64,000 nt of DNA from Allorhodopirellula solitaria (GCF_007859855.1 NZ_SJPK01000013.1:61409-125408), one strand, 5' to 3'; positions 1 through 9,822 are shown, numbered from the stretch's first letter. Numbers and translations are program-made. Notes: a model not told the origin generated them from the sequence alone.

Positions 1-131
1 GACCTCTGGTCGCTCTCGGTGTCGACGAAGGCGACCACACAATTGGTTGTGCCCAGGTCGATTCCGATGCAGTATCGCGGCGGTATGGCATCAGGTGAGT
101 CAGAAACGGATGGATTAGCCGGATCGGTCAT
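1..131 (-). CDS. Hsp70/DnaK-family protein, N-terminus only
   Basis: Only the first 43 codons are present; the gene runs off the left edge. Translation from the ATG at 131 gives a 19-residue polar leader and then IGIDLGTTNCVVAFVDT, the phosphate-1 signature of Hsp70 ATPases (GIDLGTTNS/C). Family knowledge: such proteins bind ATP through an actin-like fold and act on unfolded or client proteins in the cytoplasm. The extra N-terminal leader suggests a planctomycete DnaK/HscC-like paralogue rather than the main DnaK, but the missing remainder decides this. Confidence 0.85.
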   Translation of the reverse strand, partial: MTDPANPSVSDSPDAIPPRYCIGIDLGTTNCVVAFVDTESDQR

Positions 132-291
132 GGAGTGAGCGTATTGGTGGTGTTGGCGGACAGCAACCGACGTCTCCAATGCTCGCGCGACATCGCATCA
201 CCGCGCATCCGCGACGCCACGCGTCAGGAATCACTGGCTGCATCGATTCAGTAGAAAAGCCTACGCAACATGACGCTCAAAGGCTAGAAGA

Positions 292-1602
292 CTAGGCATC
301 GCCGAGGCATTCGCTCAGCACCCGGCCTTCGGATCGGGCGATCGGCCTGCCAATCGGAGTGTCGTATTCATGAGCTGGATCCAACCCCAGGGCGGAATGG
401 ATCGTCGCGTGGATGTCAGCGATTTCCACGGGGGCCGCCACGTGACCGTCGGGTCCCGTGGCGTCGGTCGCCGCGGAGGTGGCCCCGTGGACGTAGCCTC
501 GCCGAAATCGTCCACCGGCCAACAGCGTACTGAACCCATGCGGCCAATGATCGCGACCACCGGCCGGATTGATTTGAGGCGTGCGTCCAAACTCGCCCCC
601 ACAGACCACCAAAGTCGATTCGAGAAGTCCACGCTGTTGCAAACGCGTTAGCAACGCTGCCAACGCAGGGTCGAGTTGCTCACAGGCCGAAGACTGCAAC
701 GCATGATTGTTCACGTGAGTGTCCCAGCCACCCAAGGTGACCTCCACGCAGCGGACGCCCACCTCGATCAACCGTGCCGCCGCCAAACAGCCACGTCCAA
801 ACGGGTTGTCGCCGAACGCATCTCGGGTGACAGCCGATTCTTGAGCTACTTCGAACGCCGATAGCTGATCACTCGACATCATTCGCCGCGCCGCTTCCGT
901 GCTCGCCATCTGCAGGGTGCGATTGGATTGCAAATCGACAAGGCGTCGGCGGGCGAACTGCTTTTCGAGAATCTCACTAAGATCGTCGAGTCGGCGTCGA
1001 TATCGTTCCTCGTCGACTCGCGGCCGCACGTCCGGGACCGACGAGAGCGGGTCACCGGTTTTAAAAGCATCGAATCGAGCGCCAAGAAAACCACCTCGTG
1101 CTGGCGATCCACCCGGCAGGATCGAGATATGCCGGGGGATGTCGGCCCCCGCATCATCGGCATCACACAACACCGCACCGACAGAAGGATGGATCAACGT
1201 CGGATCCGGACGATATCCCGTCTTGATATTGTAGATGGCACGCTCATGGTCGCCCTCCTTGCCGACGACGCTGCGAATCAACGTCGTCAAGTGCATCTGT
1301 TCGGCCACGCGAGGCAGAGTATCGGCGATCGACACGCCCTTTAAACTGGATTGAATCGCCCGCGTGTCGCCACCTGACGATTGATCTGGATGAGGGTCGA
1401 AGGTTTCCAACTGGCTCGGGCCGCCTTCGAGCCACAGCAAGATCACGCTGAGCGGCGGTTTACCTGGATCAGGCTCCTGCTCGGCTGCGATCGCCAGACG
1501 CCGCGCCAATGTCGGCAGCATCCATCCGCCCGTGCCGCCGAGGAAGAGTCGGCGCGAAAAATGCAACCGAGGATTGCATATCCGTGGAATGGTTTCGTTC
1601 AT
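292..1602 (-). CDS. DUF1501 family protein (secreted sulfatase-fold protein)
   Basis: 436 residues. The N-terminus has a Tat-like stretch (SRRLFLGGTGG, about residues 16-26) followed by a hydrophobic run, so export is likely. The body matches DUF1501: WLEGGPSQLETFDPHP near residue 57, GGWDTH, and the C-terminal GGEFGRTP...GRDHWP block. These motifs belong to an alkaline-phosphatase/sulfatase-like fold. The ATG at 1602 is preceded by AGGAACC. It lies 33 bases downstream of the DUF1549/DUF1553 gene on the same strand; this pairing is a hallmark of planctomycetes and close relatives. The substrate is unknown; polysaccharide-linked roles have been proposed for the families. Confidence 0.93.
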   Translation of the reverse strand: MNETIPRICNPRLHFSRRLFLGGTGGWMLPTLARRLAIAAEQEPDPGKPPLSVILLWLEGGPSQLETFDPHPDQSSGGDTRAIQSSLKGVSIADTLPRVAEQMHLTTLIRSVVGKEGDHERAIYNIKTGYRPDPTLIHPSVGAVLCDADDAGADIPRHISILPGGSPARGGFLGARFDAFKTGDPLSSVPDVRPRVDEERYRRRLDDLSEILEKQFARRRLVDLQSNRTLQMASTEAARRMMSSDQLSAFEVAQESAVTRDAFGDNPFGRGCLAAARLIEVGVRCVEVTLGGWDTHVNNHALQSSACEQLDPALAALLTRLQQRGLLESTLVVCGGEFGRTPQINPAGGRDHWPHGFSTLLAGGRFRRGYVHGATSAATDATGPDGHVAAPVEIADIHATIHSALGLDPAHEYDTPIGRPIARSEGRVLSECLGDA

Positions 1603-1635
1603 GATGGGTTCCTATTGAGTAACCTCTTCAATCAA

Positions 1636-3462
1636 TCAGTGATTCCAAGCCATCTCACTGCTATTGAGCAGTACCCAGACCAAATCCACAATCGCTGCTC
1701 GACGTATCTCGGCATCGGTAATCCGGGCGGCAAAATGCTCGCTCTCCAATTCCGTCGGATATCGATTCAAATTTGCTAGATACAATGATTCAACGACGGC
1801 TGCTTCGTCCGCAGCAAACAATCCCACGTGAGCCGAAGTGTTCAGGACTGGGTTCCAACTCGACGTTTCACTGGTCAGCTTCCCATTGAGTAACACGAGT
1901 CGCTGTGGAATGGTAGCGGTTTCTCGCTCAAACTCATCTTCGCCGAGATCCCCGTAGCGAGTGAGAAAGTCGTTGCGGCTTCCAAACTGCTGCAGCTGCA
2001 GCAACAACGACGACTCGCGGTCGAGCGTCTTGACTCGTCCAGCTTGAATCACCGCCCCGGCAACTTGCTCGGCGCGGAGACGCGTGATCGGGAACGCTGC
2101 CATCGCTTGTTCGTGACGCGCTGTGATCTCGAACGCTCCTTCACCCGATGGCGATTGACTGTCCACTCGAAACGCGGGGCTGTCGGTGATCAATCGGATC
2201 AAGTGCCGCATGTCGTAGCCAGAATCGATGAAAGCGTGCGAGAGCGTCAGGATCATCGGGTGAGGGGACTCATCGAGCGGAAGGTCATCGACCGAAGCTG
2301 ATGGCGGACCGCCAAATAACAATGTCCAAACGCGGACGACGAACGCGCGAGAGAACTGAAGGTTTTCGGGATGCGTGATCCATTGGGCCAGTCGCTTTCG
2401 ATCGTTCGCCTCACTGTTTGGTAACAGGTCTCGGCGAAAGGGAACCTCCGGTGCTACCTCCTCTTCTTCCGTTTCGTAAAGATATTGGTAGTGGTACTTT
2501 GCCTGCGAATTACGGATGCCTTGCAAGCCCTTGGCTTTGGCGGCAGTGAAAAATGCCGCGAGCCCATGGAAATCCTGCTGCGTCCCGCCTCGAAAATCAC
2601 CTTCGCCCCCCATCCATGTCGGGTCGCCCATCGACACATTGCCGAGAAAGTCATCGTGACACTCAACGCAATCGATTCGCAGGCCAAGAAAAGCGCGGCA
2701 GGTGCGTGCCGCCAAACGGATGGGATCGGGTTGTTCGTCGCCACTGTCAAATGTCACGGTATAAAAATTAACTTCCGGCCGATCGGTCCATAAACCTTCG
2801 GCGGTGATCAGTTGTCGCACCAGAGCATCGTATGGCCTCTGGCTGGCGATTTGGTCTGATAACCAAGTGCGAAAGCGACGGCGTCGGTAGACGAGAAAGG
2901 GCCCCTCATCCGCCCCAACATAAAATCGCGTGAAGCGTTCGGCCCAGTAGTCGTGGAAACGAGGATCTCTCAACAGGGCGTCGCGGTGTCGCTGGATCCG
3001 TTCGTCCTCTGGGACGCGTTCGAGTAGTCGGACTTCTTCCAATGACATCCCCGAACCGACCAACGCGAGTGAGAGGCGGCGGCAGACCGTTAACCAATCC
3101 GCGGGCGGAGCTGCCTCCAATCCCGCCGCAGCAATCTGATCCTTCCACTGACGGCTCAAGGCAAACTGCACAGTCTCAGAGCCGCTGCCGGCCGCCTCGC
3201 GAGGCGAAGCGGTCCCGGACACCTGGCCGGGCAAATCCAGGTCGTCGATCGCGCCGGTGGCAGACGTTCGCTGGACCGCCCCAGGGCGAGAAACCTCTGC
3301 GTCCCGCCGAGCGGGCTCAGGACTCATCCCCGTGGTTAGAAATGCGAACGTGCCCAGCATCAAGACGATCAGTATCCCAACCTTCCCAAACGACTGCAGG
3401 CGATCCCGCATGGACGCCCGGCCAGTGGCGAGAGGAGTGTCAGTCGTCGGCGGCGTATCCAT
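1636..3462 (-). CDS. DUF1549/DUF1553 domain protein with N-terminal membrane anchor
   Basis: 608 residues from the ATG at 3462, chosen because ACGGAG lies 7 bases upstream; the frame is open back to 3600 but without a better start. A hydrophobic segment (VGILIVLMLGTFAFL, about residues 26-40) anchors or exports the protein. The DUF1549 part contains AARTCRAFLGLRIDCVECHDD, whose CxxCH is typical of the family and resembles a c-type haem site. The C-terminal half is DUF1553-like (RKRLAQWITHPENLQFSRAFVVRVW). Operon partner of the DUF1501 gene 33 bases downstream. Many relatives carry a PSCyt1 cytochrome domain; this one does not. Biochemical role unknown. Confidence 0.9.
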   Translation of the reverse strand: MDTPPTTDTPLATGRASMRDRLQSFGKVGILIVLMLGTFAFLTTGMSPEPARRDAEVSRPGAVQRTSATGAIDDLDLPGQVSGTASPREAAGSGSETVQFALSRQWKDQIAAAGLEAAPPADWLTVCRRLSLALVGSGMSLEEVRLLERVPEDERIQRHRDALLRDPRFHDYWAERFTRFYVGADEGPFLVYRRRRFRTWLSDQIASQRPYDALVRQLITAEGLWTDRPEVNFYTVTFDSGDEQPDPIRLAARTCRAFLGLRIDCVECHDDFLGNVSMGDPTWMGGEGDFRGGTQQDFHGLAAFFTAAKAKGLQGIRNSQAKYHYQYLYETEEEEVAPEVPFRRDLLPNSEANDRKRLAQWITHPENLQFSRAFVVRVWTLLFGGPPSASVDDLPLDESPHPMILTLSHAFIDSGYDMRHLIRLITDSPAFRVDSQSPSGEGAFEITARHEQAMAAFPITRLRAEQVAGAVIQAGRVKTLDRESSLLLQLQQFGSRNDFLTRYGDLGEDEFERETATIPQRLVLLNGKLTSETSSWNPVLNTSAHVGLFAADEAAVVESLYLANLNRYPTELESEHFAARITDAEIRRAAIVDLVWVLLNSSEMAWNH

Positions 3463-3781
3463 TGCAAACTCCGTCGGTTCTCGTTGGCTCGAGACAATCG
3501 TCCTTCGTGCACTGGTCGCCTCGCCAGCGGACACGTCAATTCTCCGCAGGGCCTGCCTGGCACGATCTCTCCCCAGTATAGGGATTTCGCTAGCCCACAT
3601 GTCAGATTTTTTTCCCGGTGCTTTCCCGAGACAGTGGCAGCGAGTTTGCGATCGGTCGCGCGTTGGGTATCATTCGTGCACCAAAACCCGATCTTGCTAG
3701 ATCATTCTGGTTTTCCTCTGTTTTTTTGCCTTGCGGGCAATGAGCGAATCCCATCCGAGCTGCCTCCCTGATTGAGTCAAC

Positions 3782-4516
3782 GTGACCTCCACTCCCCCGA
3801 CCGACTATTTCTTTGATGCCTACAACCGTGATGAGATCGCCTACGGGACCGATCCCTCCGCATGTCTGGCAGCCTATTTGAAACAAACCGCAGGCGGTGG
3901 CCCCGCTCGACGTCGTGCGATTGACCTCGGAGCGGGGGCGGGCCGTGATACTCTGGCGCTCGCAGCAGCCGGCTACGAGGTCGAATCCGTCGATCTCAGC
4001 GAGCGGGGTTTGGCAAGGATCGAGGAACGGGCGAGCGAGCGCGACCTTGGCGACCGGGTGCGAACTCGCCTAGCCGATGTCCGCCAAGTCGACTTTCCCG
4101 CTGGTCATTACGATGCCGTGATCGCCACCACCGTGCTCGATCATATCCCTGCCAAAGACGCCGAATTGGTCTGGCAACGGATGTGCGACTCCCTCAACGC
4201 TACCGGGATGCTTTACGTCCATGTGCACACGACGGAGGATCCTGGCAGCGACCAGTCCCCCGGCAATGCCAGCCCAGAGCCTGTCAGTGAAACAGCGGGA
4301 GCCGTGGTCAACTACTTCCGGCCCAATCAATTGGCCGCATTGGCAGTGCGTGAATCGTCAAAGTTGAGAATTTTGCGGTACGAGGAACGATTGGAGTGGG
4401 ATTACACCCATGGCCCGGAGCATCAACATGGTAAAGCCATCCTGCTGGCCGTGCGCAGCGGATTCCACCCGCCCTGGTTCGGACAACCCGCTGCGTTCCC
4501 CAGACACGAATCGTAG
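3782..4516 (+). CDS. Class I SAM-dependent methyltransferase
   Basis: 244 residues from a GTG at 3782; no ATG lies near the start of the domain. The Rossmann-fold methyltransferase signature is clear: motif I AIDLGAGAGRDTLALA (about residues 44-59), an acidic residue ending strand 2 (VESVDLSERGL), VRTRLADVRQVDF (motif II region) and DAVIATTVLDHIPAKD (motif IV/post). The C-terminal part is family-variable (YFRPNQLAALA...). It resembles TehB/UbiE-like small-molecule methyltransferases; the substrate cannot be read. It stands alone, divergent from the DUF1549 gene and convergent with the DUF4235 gene. Confidence 0.88.
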   Translation: MTSTPPTDYFFDAYNRDEIAYGTDPSACLAAYLKQTAGGGPARRRAIDLGAGAGRDTLALAAAGYEVESVDLSERGLARIEERASERDLGDRVRTRLADVRQVDFPAGHYDAVIATTVLDHIPAKDAELVWQRMCDSLNATGMLYVHVHTTEDPGSDQSPGNASPEPVSETAGAVVNYFRPNQLAALAVRESSKLRILRYEERLEWDYTHGPEHQHGKAILLAVRSGFHPPWFGQPAAFPRHES

Positions 4517-4650
4517 CGATCTGCCGGGGCTCGAGTGCCCACGACCAGCCACCACCTCAGCGGCGCCCCACACCAGTAGCGTCGCCTTGCAGCGAGATTT
4601 TCACTCGGCCTGCACTGCGATTGTTTCGATGAGCACGTTGGACGTCGAGC

Positions 4651-4989
4651 CTACGAACGCAGCCGCCGCACGGCACCGGTGCTCAACCGACGCGACGCGA
4701 TGCGGGCGATGCCGACGAGTGCACCGGAAGCGGCGCCCCAAAGCATTGCTTCCTTCCAGGCGACTTCCCGAGAGGCCGGGTTTTTTGGTGGATCGCGGTC
4801 AAGTGTCGTCCGCCAAGTGGTCTCCAGCAGTTCGCGGGCAACGAAGGTGGCGCCGACGGCGGCCGCTAATGCGATTACCGATTCCGTCGTGCTGATTCCT
4901 GCATTCCGCTCGTCGGGCTGCCCTACTCCCGAACGTTCGCTCACGTCATCGCGGATTCGTTCGTACCTATCTTGGATCGTATCAAGCAT
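4651..4989 (-). CDS. DUF4235-like small membrane-associated protein
   Basis: 112 residues from the ATG at 4989, chosen because GGGAGAG lies 8 bases upstream; an upstream ATG at 5046 has no comparable site. Residues about 34-50 are hydrophobic (ESVIALAAAVGATFVAREL), then TTWRTTLDRDPPKNPASREVAWKEAMLWGAASGALVGIAR with a final RR. The pattern 'PP.NP.S..VAWKEAL.WA..SGA.VG.AR..ARR' is the DUF4235 signature. Known only as a short, two-helix membrane family of unknown function. Convergent with the methyltransferase gene. Confidence 0.8.
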   Translation of the reverse strand: MLDTIQDRYERIRDDVSERSGVGQPDERNAGISTTESVIALAAAVGATFVARELLETTWRTTLDRDPPKNPASREVAWKEAMLWGAASGALVGIARIASRRLSTGAVRRLRS

Positions 4990-5224
4990 CTTTTCGTCTC
5001 TCCCGTTCGGTGTCGGTGAAGTCAACGTCAGTGAAACATCCTGCAATCTTCATGCCACGCCGGCTGACGATGGGGCAGTTGGTTTCCATTTGAGGTACAT
5101 TCTCACGCGTCCGAGAGGGCTGGCATCCCGTTTGCCCGCAATGTCGACGCTGCAGCCCACCCCGCGACACCTCCGATCGAGTACCACCCGTAATATCCAT
5201 CCGGAATCGCAAGAGAGTGAAATC

Positions 5225-6073
5225 ATGACGGACATTTACATTGCGATCGCTGTGATGTCGCTCGTGTGTTGTCTCGCGGCCACGTTCACCTCCCGCTATG
5301 CGTACACCTCCAAGGGCCAACTCGTGATGCTGTGCATGGCGTGTAGTGTCCTTGCGGCGGTGTACTTTCAGTTCTACGGATCGGGCCAGTTGATGTGGGC
5401 GAGGTTGGTACCGCTGTCCGCAGCAATCATTTACACAAACTTGGCTGCCGTCTTCGCGGCGCTTGCAGCCGGTTGGGCGTGGAGGTTACCGAAAATCCCA
5501 GCGTGGCGACGAGCCATCATGGTGGCGCTGCTGGGAGCGATGTCGCTCGCCGCAATCATTTGGCCGCTACTCTCGATCGCGCTCCGGCCGCCACCTCAAG
5601 GCGGCGAGGAATGGGAAGACGGTGTGGCCATGCAGACATCGTGGGCGACGTGCAGCCCAGCGGCTGCCGCCACACTGCTCAGTGCGGAGGGCATCGAGGT
5701 GGATGAGAGTGACCTGGTGCCACTCTGCCTGACCGACTCCAGCGGAACGCCGACGCTCGGCCTCTACCGAGGCATTAAACTCATGGCTCAGCGCAATAAC
5801 CGCCGCGTGGAAGTTCTCGACGAGAGTCTGGAACAGCTGATCGCCAAAGACGATTGGCCCGTATTACTCGCTGTCGAACTGCCCTACGGAGTCGATGACC
5901 GTCGATACGCCGATCAATGGGGCTGGATCCCAGGAATGGGACATTCGGTCGTCGCGGTAGGCACAACCGCAGACGGAGGCGTCCTGATCGCCGACCCCTC
6001 GGTGGGACTCGAACGCTGGACCGCCGACGACCTGCAAATCCTCTGGCACGGCAAAGGCATGCGACTGCATTGA
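5225..6073 (+). CDS. Membrane protein with C39-like cysteine peptidase domain
   Basis: 282 residues from the ATG at 5225; the frame is open further upstream (to 4679) but that part is antisense to the DUF4235 gene. Four hydrophobic segments occupy residues about 3-20, 32-50, 60-85 and 98-120. The cytoplasmic or exported C-terminal domain has the papain-like bacteriocin-peptidase (C39) layout: Cys143 in TSWATCSPAAAATLL, His240 in GMGHSVVAVG and Asp257 in IADPSVG. The first and last of these match the Cys/His/Asp catalytic triad order. A role in processing or in sensing peptides is inference; no ABC transporter is adjacent. Confidence 0.78.
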   Translation: MTDIYIAIAVMSLVCCLAATFTSRYAYTSKGQLVMLCMACSVLAAVYFQFYGSGQLMWARLVPLSAAIIYTNLAAVFAALAAGWAWRLPKIPAWRRAIMVALLGAMSLAAIIWPLLSIALRPPPQGGEEWEDGVAMQTSWATCSPAAAATLLSAEGIEVDESDLVPLCLTDSSGTPTLGLYRGIKLMAQRNNRRVEVLDESLEQLIAKDDWPVLLAVELPYGVDDRRYADQWGWIPGMGHSVVAVGTTADGGVLIADPSVGLERWTADDLQILWHGKGMRLH

Positions 6074-6182
6074 GCAATCGCCAACGCATATTCTAATTTC
6101 AAAACGTTGCTTCCCCTGTGGCAAGCAAACGGAGGAGCAGTGTCCCACGAAGCGATGTCATCCAGCTTCGCCGGAACGTCTG

Positions 6183-7793
6183 CTAGCGTGCTTCCTTATT
6201 GAGCGGCTCGTCGACCACAAGGGCGGCGGGGAAGTCGGCGGCGTGGTCGCCATCTTTTTCTTCCCAGCGTTTGTTCTGCGAACCGCCGGCAGGCCGGTTC
6301 ATGGGAATGTCCATCCCGCCGGCTTCGCCGAGCATTTCATAGAGCCGACGCTCCATCTTCTTGGCAACGGGCCGGAAACGAGGATCGGCAATCAGATTGT
6401 GATGCTCACCCGGGTCGGCCTGCAGGTCATAGAGTTCATCGACGTCCCATAACCCGTAGTAGCTGATGTATTTGTACTGGTCGCCGCGAAGTGCGAACTG
6501 CGTCGGTGTTTGGGGGAAGTTCTTTTCCCAGTAGTAAACGTAGAGAAAGGAATCTCGCCATTTGGCAGCGGGGTGATTGGGCAGATCGAGAAAGCTCTTT
6601 CCGTCCATGTAATCTGGCGTTTGCAAGCCCGCGGCGTGCATGATCGTGGGACCGATGTCGATATTGCCGATCATCGACTCGACCACCGTGCCACCTTCGT
6701 AGAGGTCGGGGCACTGCATCGTCATCGGGACTCGCATGGAGGCGTCGTAGGACACTCGCTTGTCGATCAAGCCATGTTCGCCCCACATGAAGCCATTGTC
6801 GCCCATGTAGATCACGAGAGTGGAGTCGTAGAGGCCCATCTCTTTGAGTTGGTCCAATACCCGGCCGACACTGTCATCGACACCCAACAGCGTTTCACAA
6901 TAGCGCCGATAGAGGTAGTCGATCCCTTTGTCGCTGTGGTAGGGGAAATCGATTCCGTGCCAGCTATTGCGTTGATCGCGGACCCAGCGTGGAGCGTTGT
7001 TCTCAGCCGTCACGCCTTCACCACGCGAGAGGAAGCTAAGATCCTTGTCGGCGTACTTACCTTTGTCTCGATCCGCGGGAGTGAAATCGGAATGGACCGC
7101 TTTGTGGGACAGGTACAGGAAGAACGGTTTCTCTGAGTTCTGTTGCTCCTTCATCCAGTCGACTGCATAATCCGTCAGCTCGTCGGTGATGTATCCCTTC
7201 TGCTTAACACGTTCGCCGTCAACATTGAGCGTGTAGTCGGGGTTGGGCGGCCAGTAATGTCCTTGACCGCGAAAGCTGACCCAGTGATCAAAACCCGGCC
7301 GCGGGTTGTCATGGCTGCCGCCCATATGCCACTTCCCGACAAAGGCTGTGGCATAGCCGGATTGCTGTAGGTACTCAGGAAAGAACTTGGTGCCTTCAGG
7401 AACCAGCCGATTGTTATCAATGACCCGGTGCTTGTGCGTATAGAGGCCCGTCAGAATCGACGCGCGACTCGGCGAGCACAAAGACGTTGTCACAAACGCG
7501 TTTTTTAAGTGCACTCCGTTGGACGCCAAAGAATCCAAATGCGGCGTCTCGAGGAACGGATGGTCCATGAACTCCATCGTGTTGTAACTATGGTCGTCGG
7601 CCAGGATGAAGACGATGTTTGGGCGATCGCTTGACTCTGCTTTAAGTGACGGTGTATAAAGGGTTTGTGCGAAGAGTGCTGTGCAAGCCGATATGGCGAG
7701 TGTAGTTATTCTGTGTAGCAAATGACGTGGGAATTCTCGGCGGCAATCGAGAGTTCCCGATTGATGCGTCGACTTGGCAAGGAACTTGAACAT
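6183..7793 (-). CDS. Secreted sulfatase (arylsulfatase A family)
   Basis: 536 residues. A long N-region is followed by a hydrophobic stretch (ITTLAISACTALFAQTL, about residues 29-45), consistent with export. Catalytic features are intact: metal-binding DD at 66-67 (VFILADDHSYN), the formylglycine site CSPSR with Cys106, GKWHMG, and MGDNGFMWGEHGL (DN plus H). Sulfatases of this type need the formylglycine-generating enzyme and hydrolyse sulfate esters, in planctomycetes mostly of marine algal polysaccharides. AAGGGG lies about 9 bases before the ATG. Monocistronic; the exact substrate cannot be read. Confidence 0.94.
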   Translation of the reverse strand: MFKFLAKSTHQSGTLDCRREFPRHLLHRITTLAISACTALFAQTLYTPSLKAESSDRPNIVFILADDHSYNTMEFMDHPFLETPHLDSLASNGVHLKNAFVTTSLCSPSRASILTGLYTHKHRVIDNNRLVPEGTKFFPEYLQQSGYATAFVGKWHMGGSHDNPRPGFDHWVSFRGQGHYWPPNPDYTLNVDGERVKQKGYITDELTDYAVDWMKEQQNSEKPFFLYLSHKAVHSDFTPADRDKGKYADKDLSFLSRGEGVTAENNAPRWVRDQRNSWHGIDFPYHSDKGIDYLYRRYCETLLGVDDSVGRVLDQLKEMGLYDSTLVIYMGDNGFMWGEHGLIDKRVSYDASMRVPMTMQCPDLYEGGTVVESMIGNIDIGPTIMHAAGLQTPDYMDGKSFLDLPNHPAAKWRDSFLYVYYWEKNFPQTPTQFALRGDQYKYISYYGLWDVDELYDLQADPGEHHNLIADPRFRPVAKKMERRLYEMLGEAGGMDIPMNRPAGGSQNKRWEEKDGDHAADFPAALVVDEPLNKEAR

Positions 7794-7890
7794 GTTGAAT
7801 CCCCTTCTTCGGATGGTGGATGCTGCTTGGACGTTGCGTCAGCAGTGTCGCCAACGTAAACGTGGTCCACCGCGGATAACTGCTGCGCAT

Positions 7891-7938
7891 AAAAAAACCA
7901 AGGGACCACGGTCGGCAAACCGTATGTCGATCCCTTGG
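7891..7938 (-). terminator. Orphan rho-independent terminator, minus strand
   Basis: CCAAGGGA (7898-7905) pairs with TCCCTTGG (7931-7938), with an inner ACGGT/ACCGT stem, and seven A's at 7891-7897 give a T-run on the minus strand. No minus-strand gene now ends just upstream; the next gene in that direction is the + strand integrase at 8041. The terminator probably belonged to a chromosomal gene displaced when the integrase-bearing island arrived. Confidence 0.65.
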
Positions 7939-8040
7939 CGGCAAGGAACCGAACTCGGTTCCCAGCCATAGTGTCTTCTCTCTCATTTCATAAGTCAATT
8001 CCCGGCGGCAACCGGGACAACCCTAAAAGGTCAGTTTCAG

Positions 8041-9189
8041 ATGGCAAGGAATCGAAAATCACGTCGCCAGCAGCACGGATCTGCGTGGCACTGGAAACAA
8101 ACGGATTGCTGGTACTTCACGCCGCAAGGAACGAAGAAGAGGGAAGCCCTCTTCGACGAGAACGGGGAACGGATTCGCGGCAAGGACAGCAAGGAGGCAG
8201 CTCAGTTGGCGCTGGCTCGGATCAAGCTGACCGACGAATTGACGCCAACGGTATCATCTTCGTCCAAAGACTGGACCGTCGCTCAAGTCTGCGAAATCTA
8301 TCTGGCGGATCTGACGAACACGGCGTCACCGGAGTGGGTGACACTGAGCAAGTCTTGGCTGAACGAGTTTTGTGGTTACTGTGGTGCGCTGACAGTGCCG
8401 GAACTGAAGAAAAAGCATCTTCGGACTTGGCTTCAGAAGCATAAGACTTGGAACAACAACACTCAGCGGAACGTGATCGCCTGTATCAAGGCGGCTTTCA
8501 ACTTTTGCTGCAAGTTTGACGATCTCGATGTCAACCCAATCGCAAGCTATCAGAAGCCTGCGGCTACGGCTCGGGTGACATCGTTCAGTCCCGAGGAGGA
8601 AGAACGGATCTATGCGGCGACCAATGAAGCGCACGCTCTGTTTTTGAAGTGTTGCATCCTCACCGGGGCTCGTCCGTACGCCGAAATGGCGGTTGTAACC
8701 GCCGACCATGTCGTTGAAACGCCTCATGGCATGTTCTATTTGTTGAAAGCACGCACGGACGACGGTAGGCACGGGCACAAGGCGGCGAAGAAGACGGGGA
8801 AGGACCGCCGAATCATGCTTTGTGATGAGATGGAGACGATCACTCGGCAGTTGATGTTGACTGCTCCGAAGGGTTCAGGGATTCCATTGGTCCGCACCAA
8901 GCATGGAAGGCAATGGAAACGGTGTAATGGCGTGCAACACTTCTGTGAACTGAAGAAGAAGCTGAAGTTGCCAGTGGATCGCGTCACTTACACGTGTCGG
9001 CACACGTTTGCGAAGCGAACTTTGTCGGGTTATTACACCGGGAACCCGGTTTCGATCGAAGTGCTTGCCGGATTGATGGGCAACACGCCGAAGGTTTGTT
9101 GGGATCACTACGCTCAATGGGCCGACGACTACAACGATCCGCTTTGGGCGGCCCTGGGCAAGACAAAGAAGAAGCGTAAAGCGAGCTAA
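8041..9189 (+). CDS. Tyrosine recombinase / phage-type integrase
   Basis: 382 residues. An N-terminal basic arm and SAM-like core-binding domain (about 75-180) precede the catalytic domain. Conserved residues: Arg in LTGARPYAEMA, Lys in KKTGKDRRIML, the His/Arg box YTCRHTFAKRTL, and the nucleophile Tyr in VCWDHYAQW. All five catalytic elements therefore look intact. It begins an island of accessory genes immediately downstream of a chromosomal sulfatase and an orphan terminator, as expected for an integrase next to its own attachment site. Direction is away from the sulfatase. No directional repeat could be confirmed by eye. Confidence 0.93.
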   Translation: MARNRKSRRQQHGSAWHWKQTDCWYFTPQGTKKREALFDENGERIRGKDSKEAAQLALARIKLTDELTPTVSSSSKDWTVAQVCEIYLADLTNTASPEWVTLSKSWLNEFCGYCGALTVPELKKKHLRTWLQKHKTWNNNTQRNVIACIKAAFNFCCKFDDLDVNPIASYQKPAATARVTSFSPEEEERIYAATNEAHALFLKCCILTGARPYAEMAVVTADHVVETPHGMFYLLKARTDDGRHGHKAAKKTGKDRRIMLCDEMETITRQLMLTAPKGSGIPLVRTKHGRQWKRCNGVQHFCELKKKLKLPVDRVTYTCRHTFAKRTLSGYYTGNPVSIEVLAGLMGNTPKVCWDHYAQWADDYNDPLWAALGKTKKKRKAS

Positions 9190-9361
9190 GGTGAAGGCGT
9201 TTTTGTGACATATTGCGTGATGGTTTCCGGCTAGCTTTCGGGTTCGCGAGCCATGTCGTGAATTGTGCAAATGCCGATTGAGATACGGCATAGGTAGTGA
9301 CGACGAGATGGCAAACGAGCCTGAATTTAGGAGTCGTCGAAGGCTTTACCTGCCAAGAAGA

Positions 9362-9393
9362 AGCCCGGTTCAGTTTGACTGAACCGGGCTTTC
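9362..9393 (+). terminator. Rho-independent terminator after integrase region
   Basis: A perfect 12-bp stem (AGCCCGGTTCAG, 9362-9373, with CTGAACCGGGCT, 9379-9390), five-base loop, then TTT. It lies 170 bases after the integrase stop; 9190-9456 otherwise shows no gene. It is nearly symmetrical and may also serve the minus-strand HTH gene ending at 9457. Confidence 0.7.
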
Positions 9394-9456
9394 TACGGTC
9401 GCTGGATTGCCGTCCATGGACCATGCCGCCAAGGATTGGTTGGTCGCTCCGGGCCG

Positions 9457-9822
9457 TCAGATGTCAGGACGACCAAGCGATGCTGTGATATGTTTCAGCG
9501 TTCTTTTCGGTTTCGGGGGTTGGCGATTTCGTTTCGGGCTTGGATACACACGCATCAGATCGAGTAAGCGATCAACCTCCCGCTCGGATATTTTGATCCT
9601 GCCTTGGCCCCGCCTTCCGCCCTGGAAGTACTCAATCGTCACTGGTTCTCCGCGAATTTGAAATTCTCCCGTGTCGGATTGGCCAAGCCAGTCGTACAAC
9701 GTCAACACAGCGATCCCGAGACGCTCGGCGGCGGCGGCGGAGCACAATAGTGTCGACCTAGTTGGCACTGGATTTCGCTGAACGGACGTGATGCGGGAGA
9801 TAACGTGTCCGACAGTATCCAC
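9457..9822 (-). CDS. Small helix-turn-helix DNA-binding protein (excisionase/MerR-like)
   Basis: 121 residues from GTG at 9822, with GCGGAA about 8 bases upstream. Residues about 30-48 read AAAAERLGIAVLTLYDWL, a MerR/excisionase-type helix-turn-helix, followed by a wing-like segment (GEPVTIEYFQGGRRGQGRIKISEREVDRLLDLMRV) in which the protein would read a helix-binding site. The C-terminus is basic and proline-rich (SPKRNRQPPKPKR). Placed opposite to the integrase, it is a plausible recombination directionality factor or element regulator; that role is inference. Confidence 0.65.
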   Translation of the reverse strand: MDTVGHVISRITSVQRNPVPTRSTLLCSAAAAERLGIAVLTLYDWLGQSDTGEFQIRGEPVTIEYFQGGRRGQGRIKISEREVDRLLDLMRVYPSPKRNRQPPKPKRTLKHITASLGRPDI